A DNA stretch of 64,000 nucleotides, taken from positions 11,517,723-11,581,722 of the forward strand of contig CM021315.1 in the NCBI GenBank assembly GCA_010645155.1, written 5' to 3'. This document shows, in pieces, positions 45,101 to 57,100 of the stretch; positions within the stretch are counted from its first letter, which is position 1, and each line of letters opens with the position of its first letter. Source of the DNA: Tigriopus japonicus. Taxonomy: Eukaryota > Arthropoda > Copepoda > Harpacticoida > Harpacticidae. The notes under the pieces were generated by a model. The model was not told the DNA's origin. It made no database searches and was given only the letters and a program-made list of their open reading frames with translations. The position numbers and the translations under genes were made by a program.

Positions 45101-48100
45101 GACCATTTCGAAAAATTTTGAGCCGGGTTGCTTGAATCAATTTCTTGGTTCAAACTGATCGTGGCCGTCCAGATTTGGGTCTATTTTCAAGACTCTTGAT
45201 CTCCTTGAACCTTTTGATTGTATACCATGCGGTGGATTTTGTAACCTTCATGATCTTTAAAGCATTTGCAATTTCCTTGCAGCTTTTAGCCATGGAATGC
45301 AGCCGCAGAATGGCTTCACGCTTTTCCATTTTGTGATGCTAGTGGCACTATTTGCAATCGTATGAAAATATTTAGAAGGCAACAAATGTCTGTCGGGATT
45401 GAGCAATCTTGTTCCAGCTTTATAAAAGGGCGGGAAATTCAAAGACGGATGCTAGAGTAGATATATTTTGCCGTTCTAAGACATACTGGTCACCCTGTAG
45501 ACACAAGTATTTTTGTACCAGGTAAGATCTAGTTTTGAAGTAGGAAATATCTCCCAAGCAATAAGATGTTCTTAACTTAGAGGAACTTCATTAGTCACTC
45601 TTTGAGAAATTGATTTTTGGCATTACACCATCCCACTTAGTTGTTTGATCATTTTGGTCAAAAGTGAAACTTGTCAAATAGTTTGAAAATTGGGGTCAGT
45701 ACTCTCTCTTGATCTCTCTGTTGAGCTCTGTGGTTTGGGCTAAAGCAAAACATGTCTCCCCCTGTATCTTTAAATGCCAAAAAGAAAAAAATAATCCTTA
45801 TCCTTACCAAGAAATAGATTAAGGAGCAAACCCTCTAAGGATGGAAAAGTATCACAATTAAAAGCCATTTGAAGCACTGATTTACACTTCACCAAAACAA
45901 TTCTTGAGATCATTGAAAACCACCAATTCTGCTGTTTTTAAAAGTAACTTGATACACCTGCTAGGTCACTGGTGCTAGAAAATCCTGGGACATTGGCACT
46001 TTTTTGAATCAAGATGATGATATTCCTTGCAATTGAAGTTTTAAATTATGCCACAAACATTTAGAAAGAGACACCATGTTTACAACTGCATGAAGCCATT
46101 CTCAAGTGATGCCATTTCATGTCTTGACAAGCCAGTTGAAACATTAATGTGAAATTTACTTAATAATCCAAATTATAGTATTTTGTGTTTAAGCTGTCAA
46201 AGTTATGCAAATTGACACTCAAATATGAAAGAAAATCTTTTTTCTTTGATGCTCTCAGAAAAGATGTTATGGCGGCAAATTCAAACCATTTTGACATCGG
46301 ACTGCTCTCAGTCAGGCCATTTTTCCGACCAACGTCCATATCTCTAGATGTCCGTGACTACATCAACTGACTTGTGACTTTCAAGCCCTTCAATGATATG
46401 CTCAATGTGGTCAATCAATTGGGTGATTGTACTAAAATGAGCTCGAAATCCATGTTGTCCAGAAGGAATTATATCGTGGACTTTCAAATCATCTACATGC
46501 TTGGATTGCATGAACTTATCAAAAAATTTGGTCATACTAGAGGTCAGTGAAATGGGCCTTTAATTACTAGGATGAGACTTATCTCCACCCTTAAAAATTG
46601 GAACAACATGAGCTACTTTTAGAGAAGAGGGAAACTTGCCCTGATCTACAGTAAGATGTAACGCATCAAGTACGAGAAAACAGGTACAAGAATCAGAGAA
46701 CATTTCATCAGAAACTGATACGTCACACCATCAGGTCCCAATCATGGCCTGCTCAGCCAACCCTTTTCGGAATTGAAACACAGTTGAGAACTGATATTCA
46801 AGCATATTAGCCATAACTTCATTATCATTAACGCATCAACCTCTAATGGTCCTACAGGACGTTTCATTTTTCTCTTTGTATTTGAAAAAAAGAAAAACGC
46901 CTTTGGATTAGTCTCAACCTCCTGAGTAACTCTACTTTCCTTTTCCATCTGATCAAAATCAATGGAGGCCCTAATCTTTGATTGGACCACATCCAACTTG
47001 TTTTGGAGGCTGGCTACAACAAAAGGATTCAGAGTACGCCAAAGTCTATTCGAAAGCTGACAACTCCTTTTGAACTATTTCTTTCTAACTTTGGAATTCT
47101 AGACAACGGCTTCCCTTTTGCCACCATTTCTGGGAAACTGAGAGACAAACAAACCTCATCAAAAAGTGAGATCAGCCTTTTTAAAGCTTCATCTATTGAT
47201 CAGAATGGAAATCAAGTCCAACTCTCCTAGCCTTTCAACAATAAAGGGCCAGTGTTCATCTTTGCACTTAAACTTGGCCACACCCACCTTTGGTGAAGGT
47301 TTAACTCTCAAGCTCACCGACTATTCAGTAATGGGCGACCTTATCTCAAGATATGATGATCTGAAAGGCTACATGGCGCAACATGGACATACTGGATCAG
47401 ATCAGGGTCATTGGAAAAAACTAAGTCCAGAACAGTCTCTGCTCTGGTTGCAGCACCAACGTGTTGAGAGAGATTACGCAAGATCGCAAACTCTTCTAAT
47501 TTTTCGAAAGACGGCGATGCCGTTTTCGAAATGGGAATGTACCCATCCGGACTAACCTCCCACTCAACAACGCTAGCCGGAAAATTGAAGTCGCCAACAG
47601 CAAAGAGTCGAGAACAAACCTCTCGATCTAACTCCTTTCCAATGAATTGGAGAGCTGACAGAAATGAAGAAGAGCTACAAGAAGGTGGCCGATACATTGT
47701 TACAACCGTAAGATCAAGAGCCTTGATGTGACCAATCAAAACTTCTACTTCTCCATTAGACATTTGAACGTGACTAAGAAATAAGTCTTTCCTGACATAT
47801 AGACATACGCCCCCATGTGGAAAGATGGGATTGTCAGGTCGTACCCTATCGCAACGAACTACCCTAAAACCAGCTATTGCTACTTCTTCACCTAAAACTC
47901 CTGGACGAAGCCAAGTCACTGTGATTGAAATGAAGGAGTCCTCTCTATTAATGGCTAACTCTTCTAGAGGTGAGTTTCTTAGAGATTTACGGAGTAGCTA
48001 GTTCATAAATAGTTACCTCGCAGCTTCGTATAAAGTAGCTACGTGATAACAGCGGTCGACCATAAACTGAATTTCACTAAGAATGGTAACTCCGAGCCAG

Positions 48101-51100
48101 CAGCTATCAGACTTCGAGATTTCTTGTTGACCTGGGGTAGCTGAAATGGGACAGCTTGAAAAGCAGCTTCACTTACCAACAAGGTCTTTCTTAATGAAAC
48201 TCGTTTTGTAAAGGAAGATACTTACGAAGTAACTTTTACAGTCCGACCATAAATTTATCAACGTACTAACCAGTTTGAACGCAACAGCTCTACTATACCA
48301 TAAAGTTACGCTACATCGTAGTTACCTCCGAGGTAGTGCGTTTAAAAAACTCACCTCAGTGCTCTGACCTTAGTGCTGTCTTTTGTGGAAATAAGACAAT
48401 GCACGTTCAAATAAAGCCCTTTTATGGGCTTAAAGTCTTCCGATGGACCAAGTCTATCAGTTCTTGGACATTCCTGTCTAACCTTAAAAAATCCTGCTTA
48501 GTAACACAATTTTGCCCTACAGGAAGGATTTGTTGGGGAGGGGAGGGGGCGGTCACACTAGAGTAACACCTTGGTTGCCCATGGGAGAAAGTGGAAGAAG
48601 GGGCAGGGTTATGGATATTTGCGAGAAGGGTGGAAATAGAAATAGGTTTTGGGGTGAGGGAAGGAAAATGGGACAGGGAATTGGGAGGAGGACGACGAAA
48701 ACGGGAAGGGGGATGCTAAAAGGATTAAATATTTGGGGGATGGGTTGGGGATTGGAGGCTAACCTATAACCATAACTAAGAGACACAGATTTTGCTGGTC
48801 TCGGTATCCTCTGAGTACCTCGTATGTGGACATGTTTACACTCCACATTGAAACATGTCCCACTGCTCATTGATCTAAGACACATAAACGGATGAAAAAA
48901 GGGGAGCACCCTTTCCTATTGAATTTGAAGAGCCCAAACTTCAACAATCTTTGACGCCACTGTGGGTGTTCAAAAGAGTTACAACCTTTTCTATCAGGAC
49001 TACAAGGCTATCTTTTATGGTCAGGACAAACTTCCCTACAAGTTAGTGCTTCCTGAACAATTGTTGATTGAGCTACTTCAACCAACTCGATCTCAGTTTC
49101 CTCGTTTCAGTGGAGTTGTATACAGTTGGGCTCGCGTTTAAACTTAAAATACATTTTGTGATAAAAAATATTTTCCAGTATCAAAGACACTCAAAGTTAC
49201 TTAAATATACTTAAAAGTTTTGAAAAAATCGGTTAATGTTCCAAGTTTCGGTTTTTGTCCAATTTGAACATGGTTCTTCTAGAAATCGTAAATTTGAATA
49301 TGAATCTGTTAGACATGTTTATTAAAAATGTTATTATTAATAGGTTTTTAGGTATATAAATTTTTCCTTGGGCCTAAACTTATGTAATACAATAAAAGTA
49401 AAGTTGTTCACCATTAAATTGTGGGTCCAAAAAGTGCTATGATGTCTTTGGGAAATTTGTTTTGAACCTAAAAAGCCATTCGGAACACCGTGAGATATCA
49501 GAATAATTCAAATGTGGAAAAATTAATAGACAAAAAAGACTGAAGAATGATTATGATCGCCAACAAGATCAAAGCGTATTCGGTAGTAGCTTACAGTGTT
49601 CTGTGAAAGAATTTTATCAGTCAGTCATCATGAGCTTTGAAGAGGTGAAAGCAATCACTGCCACCGAGTTATTCTCCTTGGAATTTCTGAGGATAATGAA
49701 GTCTGTTAGAGGTCAAACTCAATCTAGTCCAAATTGTGGAAGGGAAATAAGATGATGGAAAGTTTGATGAGCATATCCAATCGAAAGTGGGAAGGCACTT
49801 CAAATGTTCTGGATCTACCGCACTTTCATGTTCTGAGATAGTATTACGATGCTTACTTTATACAAGTCGATTCTTCAACCGCATCTTGAATGTGCTTCCC
49901 CCATTTGGGCTCCAATGAGAGCGGCAGGTTTGCAAAAGGTCGAGCAGGTCCAAATATGTTTCACTAGGAACATCACAAGAATGAAAGAGCTCTCGTATTG
50001 GGAGAGGCTCAAGAAGTTAGGGCTGTACAGTACTCAGAGAAGGTATGAAAGGTATCTGATACTGTATGTTATCAAGAACATTCATGGGCTCTGTCCTAAC
50101 CCTGGATTTGAGATCAGTTGTAGCGATCGTAGCCCTTTCTCACCAAGGCCCCATCATCAATAACAATAGAATACAATATCTACAATATTCAGACGACCTG
50201 GTTCTCTTGGCTGATTCAGCCGTGGAATTGCAAAATGCCATCAACGCTTTCCACGGTTATTGCCAAGAGAACGGCCTTCAAGTCAACACCATCAAGACGA
50301 AGGCCATGGTTTTCCATATAAGTCATCTGCCATCCACTTTCTTCCATATCAACAATACTCCGATTGAAATCGTCAAGTTTTTCAACTATGTCGGTTTCAC
50401 CTTCACCACCCAACTCTCCTTCACCAAGCACCTCAACCTCGCAATAACCAAGGCCAGGGCCAGGATCAGATACATCTAAAACAAACTTCCAATCAAGAAT
50501 ATTCCCCTTCTAATAGTTCTTCAACTCTTCCAGACTTTCATCACCCCCATCTTTCTCTATGGCCCTCATCTCTGGCTCCCAAACTCCGCCCAATCCGCCC
50601 TCAAATCCGCCGATGCCACCTACACCAAATTCCTCAAGCGATACCTCAACATACCCCAATATGCATATGCCCATAATGCATGGACGCATTTCCTATGCGA
50701 AACCAAGCCCTTCCCCACCGGGTTGGCAAGGTTGGTGTCCAACAGAGTTAGGAACCTAACCTTTTCGGAGGTGATGTCTGGACACATGCTATCATTCCTG
50801 GTCAAGGACTTGACAACGCCCTATTGTCCTTGGCCCGACATCCCTTTGGAATATTGGCGGTCACGCACCTTTGTCCGGCTTCCTGCCCAATTCCATCAAC
50901 GACGGGAACTGACGAAGGATCTATTCAATCTCACCCACTCCCTCTACTGCAATAACCAAAAAGACTTCTCCCACTACCCAACTGCATCTGTACTACTGAT
51001 GCGACCAAATAATGTTTTTCGTCCAAGTGTTGCCAAATTTACCTTTATTTAGTATTTAGGTTAAAAACTACAACACTGCACTGGCTGACTATCAGAGAAT

Positions 51101-54100
51101 AAAAAGACCTTAACTCTTAAGTAAAATTGGCGTAACTTTTTATTTGGTCGCATCACTAATCTGTACTGTCTGTGCTTCCCCTCTTCATTTCTTCCATGTG
51201 CACTGAAACATACAATCTCTAGTCAAATCACACTGATATCACGATTTTACAGAACTATTTTAAACGTTTTTTACCAATTGACCTGTCTTTAATGATTATA
51301 CATATATCCTTTTTTATACCCCATGACTTGACCAAGAGTCGCAATAAAACATTATTACTAAATTAACAAAAATAATTCATTATGACAATATGACACAGAA
51401 AAGTGTCATTAGTTCAAAAGGTCGAGCAGGTCCAGAGATGTTTCACTAGGAACATCACAGGAATGAGAGAGCTCTCGTATTGGGAGAGGCTCAAGAAGTT
51501 AAGGCTGTACAGTACTCAGAGAAGGTATGAAAGGTATCTGATACTGTATGTTTTCAAGAGCATTCATGAGCTCTGTCCTAACCCAGGTTTTGAGATCAGT
51601 TGTAGCACTCGTAGAGGTTTTACGTGCGTTCTGAGAGCACCTCCAAATCCTAAGGAATCGAGGCTAGTTCGATCAATGAAGTCCTCCTCTCTTCTTTATC
51701 GGGCCCTTCATTGTTCAATTTGTTGCCCATTAGTTTTCGTCGGGATTATGTAGGAGCTGATCCTCTAACAGCATTTAAGGTAGATTGGACAAATTTTTAA
51801 ATACTATTCCTGATCAACCCACTATTCAAGGGTTGTACAGATCTGCCAACAGTAACTCATTGGTAGATCAAATTTCGTATAAACCTAAATTATTTAAACT
51901 CTATTAATCATTAACTCTCTGTACAGGAGAAATGTAATGGACATTTTTTTAATACAAATTACAAATACATTTTTGCCAACGTCAGAAGTTCTGGGATTAA
52001 ACATTTAACATATTCCCCCCATCTAATTCTAAATCTAATTTAAAGCTCCATTACGCCGATTTCAACATTCAAAGATTGTTTGGTAGATAAAATTTGTTCA
52101 GCCAACTTTCTGATGTTTTTAATTTACCGTTATACCAATTGAGTGTTGAGTTATAACACGTGAGGAGTTACCCTGGAAACCCGATGAATTTAATTCAAAT
52201 GAAGTTTGTTTTAAGTGGTTGTGTTATTTGGATTAGGTCCATTTTCATCTAGTTGTGCGTTTGTTTTTCGTAGTTTATTTTCCGCTTCCAACAAAGGTAG
52301 ATAAAAGGTCAATTATTGAGGCTCTTTGGAAGTATACTAAAATCACAGATGAAGCATAGTAAGGTTGAGTAGAAATAACCATGCTTGAATATATGTTGTA
52401 TGTGTGAGAAGCATTAGAAACTTATGACTAGAGTGCGTAGAAAAATTTACTGATTTTCACGAAAAATTTAAATTTAATTTACTCCAAAAAGGCCAATTTT
52501 TTTCTAAAAAATGTATTCCTAAACTGTATTAAAAATGGTAATATTGAATTTAAAGTTGCATTTCGTCATTCTTTTTTCGGATTGTTGGTGCTAGGGTCGG
52601 AGGGTTGAGCCTCGCCCGGCCAGCGAAGCCAGCCAGCACATCGTCCAAATCATTTCCGATAGGCAATCTCGTGGCCGATATCAGATTGGTTCTCCGTCTG
52701 TGGGTGTGGATTAACGTCTAACAGTTTCCTTGACAAAGGTCGGGGAGGAGAATCGAACCTGGGACCTCTCTCACTAAAGGAAACTGCCCTAACCACGACA
52801 CCACGTCTCCTCCCTTCTTGTAATCATTCTTTGTAATTTAGTTACAACTCAGCACATTTAGTTATTTCTGGCTAATTGTGTGTTTAGCGTGTCCAACAGT
52901 TAAAGATCAAAAAGAGATAAATACCTCAGTTTAGCGGCAAATTTTGGAGCTAAAAGAACTAATTTTTATGGAAAAAGAGCTAAATTTAAAAAGGCCAAAA
53001 CACTAACATAATCAAATTTTTGGACCTTACGTAATTGGCAGGGTCTTTAAGACATGGAAAAATTGCTTTTTAGAGTTATTTTCTTACTGTCTTAAAAACA
53101 GCCAAGAAAAAAGGTTGTTCTGCGAAGTGATGTTGGCTTTTTGAATGTTACAGATAGAGCAACAATAATGAAAGACCTTTATGCCTCGGTTATTGGCAAA
53201 AACCGTTTTTCATTTTGGAGCCAACCAGTGAAAAATCTAATTTAACCCATTGTTTGGCCCATAATTCAAAGCTCACAAGCTAAATTTCAACCACATCAAA
53301 TGAACTTTTTGTCAGTTAGAGTAGAGTAGTTAGAATCAAAGAGTAAACTAAGTCAAGGTTTTAGTCGGTACCAGCACGTTAATGGAGAAAAAGACTAGCC
53401 AAAAGCTGCTATTTTTTTTTTGCTTCACAAGAAGAGCCATAGTTTTGAGTCGATTGTCCTGAAAATCCTACGTACTTCTAAGAAGAATGAACATTTTTAA
53501 ACAAGCCTCATTTTGTTGAGGTAGAAAATCTGGCAACTTCGAAAATTGTAAAAAGGAGCCAAAAATCCCTAAAATTCTCAGAAAAAGAGCTAAAAAATGG
53601 CCAAATATTTCAAAAGGATCTAAAAGAGCCAAAAGAGCTAAATGCTCAAATTTGGAGCCAAATTTCCGAAAAAGAGCTAAATTTAGCTCTAAAGAGCTAA
53701 AATTGGTAAGGCTAAATGTGTTAGCAGCTGTTTTTTGGCGCCAATCATGACTTGACGTGACCAAAAATGGCCCACGCAAAGGGGCAAAAAATTTAAAATT
53801 GGGCCAAAAAGGGGCAAAAAATTTAAAGAAAATTTACGATTTAATTAAATTTTTCTACTCACTCTACTTATGACCTTTGAGTGCAGTAGTGTGAGCAATG
53901 TACATTTACATACTGAAAAAATATTGGAAAGGTGAGGAAAAATCTGCAAAATGTTTAAGCCCAGTAAAAATGTTATTCCAATTTGTAATTGAAAAATGTC
54001 AATTACATCAAAAGAAAATAATTGCAATATTAATTACTTTGAATTCAAATGAATTAATTATAATTACTTTGAAATGTTATTGCAAATGCAAAATTGTGAG

Positions 54101-57100
54101 TTCATTTACAAGAACATCACACGTCTGGTACATACAACAACCAACCTCATTGTTCAGTTGTTGTTTTTAGAAATTTAGTGAAAACATAAGATACCAAAGA
54201 TGTAACCATGCCCAAGCAGCCCCAGTATACTTCTAAATGCCCTCAACGACTGACTTACGGTCAGTTTTTGAGGGCTTTTTGAAGTTTAATAGAAGCATAG
54301 GTGAAGCATTGCAAGAAGGAATAAAAATAACCATGCTCAATCAAGTTGGGCCGTACAAGCGGCGTTTTTCAATCGCAAAAACGCAGCTTATATGGTAAGA
54401 CATGGATATTTCTACTGTATCTTACGGGTTCTACAATGCTTCTACGATACTTCCAAATTACCTTAACAACCGACCTTTAATGTCGCTCATCTCTTCAAGA
54501 CGTTGATGTTTTGATTCACTTTTTGACTTTAACATTAAACCTGATTAAGAATATATTCAACCTAAAAATTAGTGGTATAGAAACCCTTTCTTATTGGGAT
54601 AGGCTAAGAGCCCTAGAGTTTTACAGCTTACAACGCAGGTACGAGAGGTATCTAATAATTTATGTTTTCAAATGCACTCATGGCCTTTGTCCCGATGTAC
54701 CTAGGTATGGTTTTCAATCACAATAACCGGAGAGGGATCACATGTGAAGGTAGAGCCAAGTCAAGACCAGGAGACAGGAAGTTGATCAAGACAATGAAAT
54801 CTTACTTTGTTTTGTATCGCACTCCTTCTCTATTTAACTTACTTCCTTCATCTTTGCGACGAATCTATCCATTAGACGACTCGTTGTTAAGTTTTAAGTT
54901 TCATCTAGACGACTTTTTATTCACTATCCCTGACCAGCCTTATTTTAAAGGACTTTATCGGTCAGCTAATTCTAACTCCCTTATAGACTAATGCTTTTAT
55001 CAGGCATGACTCTTTCCCACTCGGTTTTATCTTCTCTTGACATTTACATCGAATGACACTCTGCGTATCGGTTAAAAATCCGTAAAAAGATGTTGTCCGT
55101 CCCATCTGTCAGAGGCTTTGGTCACCTTTGTGAAAAGTGCGAGTTTTGCAAACTTGCTAAAAAAAGTGATCCAATCGATGAAAATTATTGTTGAATCATG
55201 TACTCACTATCACAAATTCGATTGAATCCAAATTTGCAGGTCTGTCCTCCTTCTGTACTAGCAGGAAACTCAGTGTTCTGAAACAGCGGTTTCAAAAAGA
55301 TGACAATTTAGTCCATATTTTCCTTCACCGAACAAAGTATTTTTTCACCTGTACGTAGGTGCAATTCTGAAAAGAGAAACATTTATTTAAGTCAGCACCT
55401 TGCATCTCGTTCACGAATCAAGATATCTTTAAACGTACATGAGAAATTGTTCCTCCACAACCTTTGATCACAAAAGAGCAACATACGCCAAAGCCAGAGG
55501 CACAATTTCCATCAGCCGAACCACCTTTTGAGGAACATTCGGAGGCAGTCATGCAGGTTCCTTTCATGGTTGCGTCAGATACTAAGCTGCATCCTCCTTG
55601 CTAAAATTAAAAAGAATAAACAAAATGTTCTTTCGAAGTTAATTACGTAAGAGGGGCGCACCAAAAAGAATGCAAAAGGCTCAATAACGCGAGAACACTA
55701 AGATTTATGTAACCAATCATTGAAAGCTATTGCTAAACATGATCATAGTCTCGAAATTTAACCTATTCCCAAAAGTGCAAATCCTCCATGAAACAGGTAG
55801 CAAAGGAATCTTTTGGGATGTTTTTGCTGACCCCTACCAGAGTTTTGTGGAAGGCCTCCAGGTTCTGGATGTTGTTCTTTTCCAGGTCTTTTTCCTCAAT
55901 AGGAACAATCAAAGTTGCAAAATGCAGTATCAATTACATGATGATCATTTCACAATTTGGAACCTTTTGTGGACCATGAAGATCTTGGACTTCAATTTTT
56001 TGAGCGAGAAAAAGTGGCACCCTTCTTCCAGTGATCTTGGTGAGGCACAAACAAGGCTTCCGGATTCTTTTAACTACACCACAGGAAAGGGCACTCCTTG
56101 ATGAAATCTTCATATTGGTCATTGGCTTTTTCGGCGCAACAAGGTCCCTCACAGGCTCAACATTGTCTACCCATGACACACAATTGTTCAAATCTAAACT
56201 TCAAAGACTTTTTGCACCTACATCTTTCTTATACTCTCGTCAAATTCGACACACTTGATTAAAATAAAAAGCCTTGACTCCGCAGATATACCATTCAATG
56301 TGTTTTTTCCATCTATTATGATCTTATTGGTTCAGTACAAGGTAATAACAAGGTCGCGCACCGAGACCGCACGGCAAAATTTCAGAGGGGGTCGCTAAAT
56401 CCACTTTTTTTGACGGCGTCAAATTTGATCAAAAACAGGGTTTTTAAAAATGTTTATAAAACAAATTTAGTGTCCAAAACTCTGAAGTTCTACGCATTAA
56501 TTGCTTCTTTAAAATTGATCGTGTGGATCAGAAATTAGAGGGTCGTTCTTTTTGGATTACCCCGCGTATGAGTGTCTTTAGGAGGAAAGCTAATGTCACA
56601 AAAAGCATAGAGGGGAATCCAGACTAAAGGCAGACTGGGCCTATAACTCGTCAGCAAGTGCGATTTTTAGATGCTTGAAAAAGAATCAAAATCGAGATTT
56701 ATCTCTCATGAGCAGATGTTATTTTACATGATTTGTTGTTAGGCAATCATGTTCGAACTTATGATTTAATTAGACAAGGTATGCTGGGCGACCCCTATAT
56801 GCATAGAAAATAAGCCTCAAAAGCGAGCAACAAGTCAAAAATCAAGTACACTGTAAAGCCAAGACGTTTCACATCAAAAGTTACCACTTTTTTGCCTCAA
56901 ATATTCACCAAGTATTGGTATGGATGGTTGAACAACGTCTTAATTTTCCTACTGAATGGATTTCGACGTGTTTCTTGCTCTTGACATCGATGTTTATAAA
57001 CGTGAGGGGTCGCCCAACCTATCTTGTCTAAATAAATAATAACTTTGAACTGGATTACCTGACAACAAATGGTGTATAATAACATTTCCTCAAAAGAGAT

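Larger units (their letters stand above)
42817..46356. mobile_element. 3.5-kb TIR element inserted in LINE copy C
   Basis: Ends ATGGACCTCTAGAGATATGG and its inverse (CCATATCTCTAGATGTCCGT), about 34 bp with a few mismatches. The flanks ACTACATC (42809-42816) and ACTACATC (46357-46364) are an 8-bp duplication inside the LINE RT gene. Subterminal sequence 42830-43350 is an inverted relative of 36690-37252 and 40750-41236. No transposase of its own is recognisable; it contains a mariner-like element. Confidence 0.72.

Noticed and set aside
44581..45135. 184-codon plus-strand frame
   Set aside because: Antisense of the DD37D transposase.
53468..53779. 103-codon minus frame
   Set aside because: Made of AAAAGAGCTAAA-type repeats inside hAT family 6; no domain.
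55208..55277. Exon 5 ending at the stronger GTGAGT donor
   Set aside because: It breaks the reading frame into exon 6; the GT four bases further keeps phase, though it is weaker.
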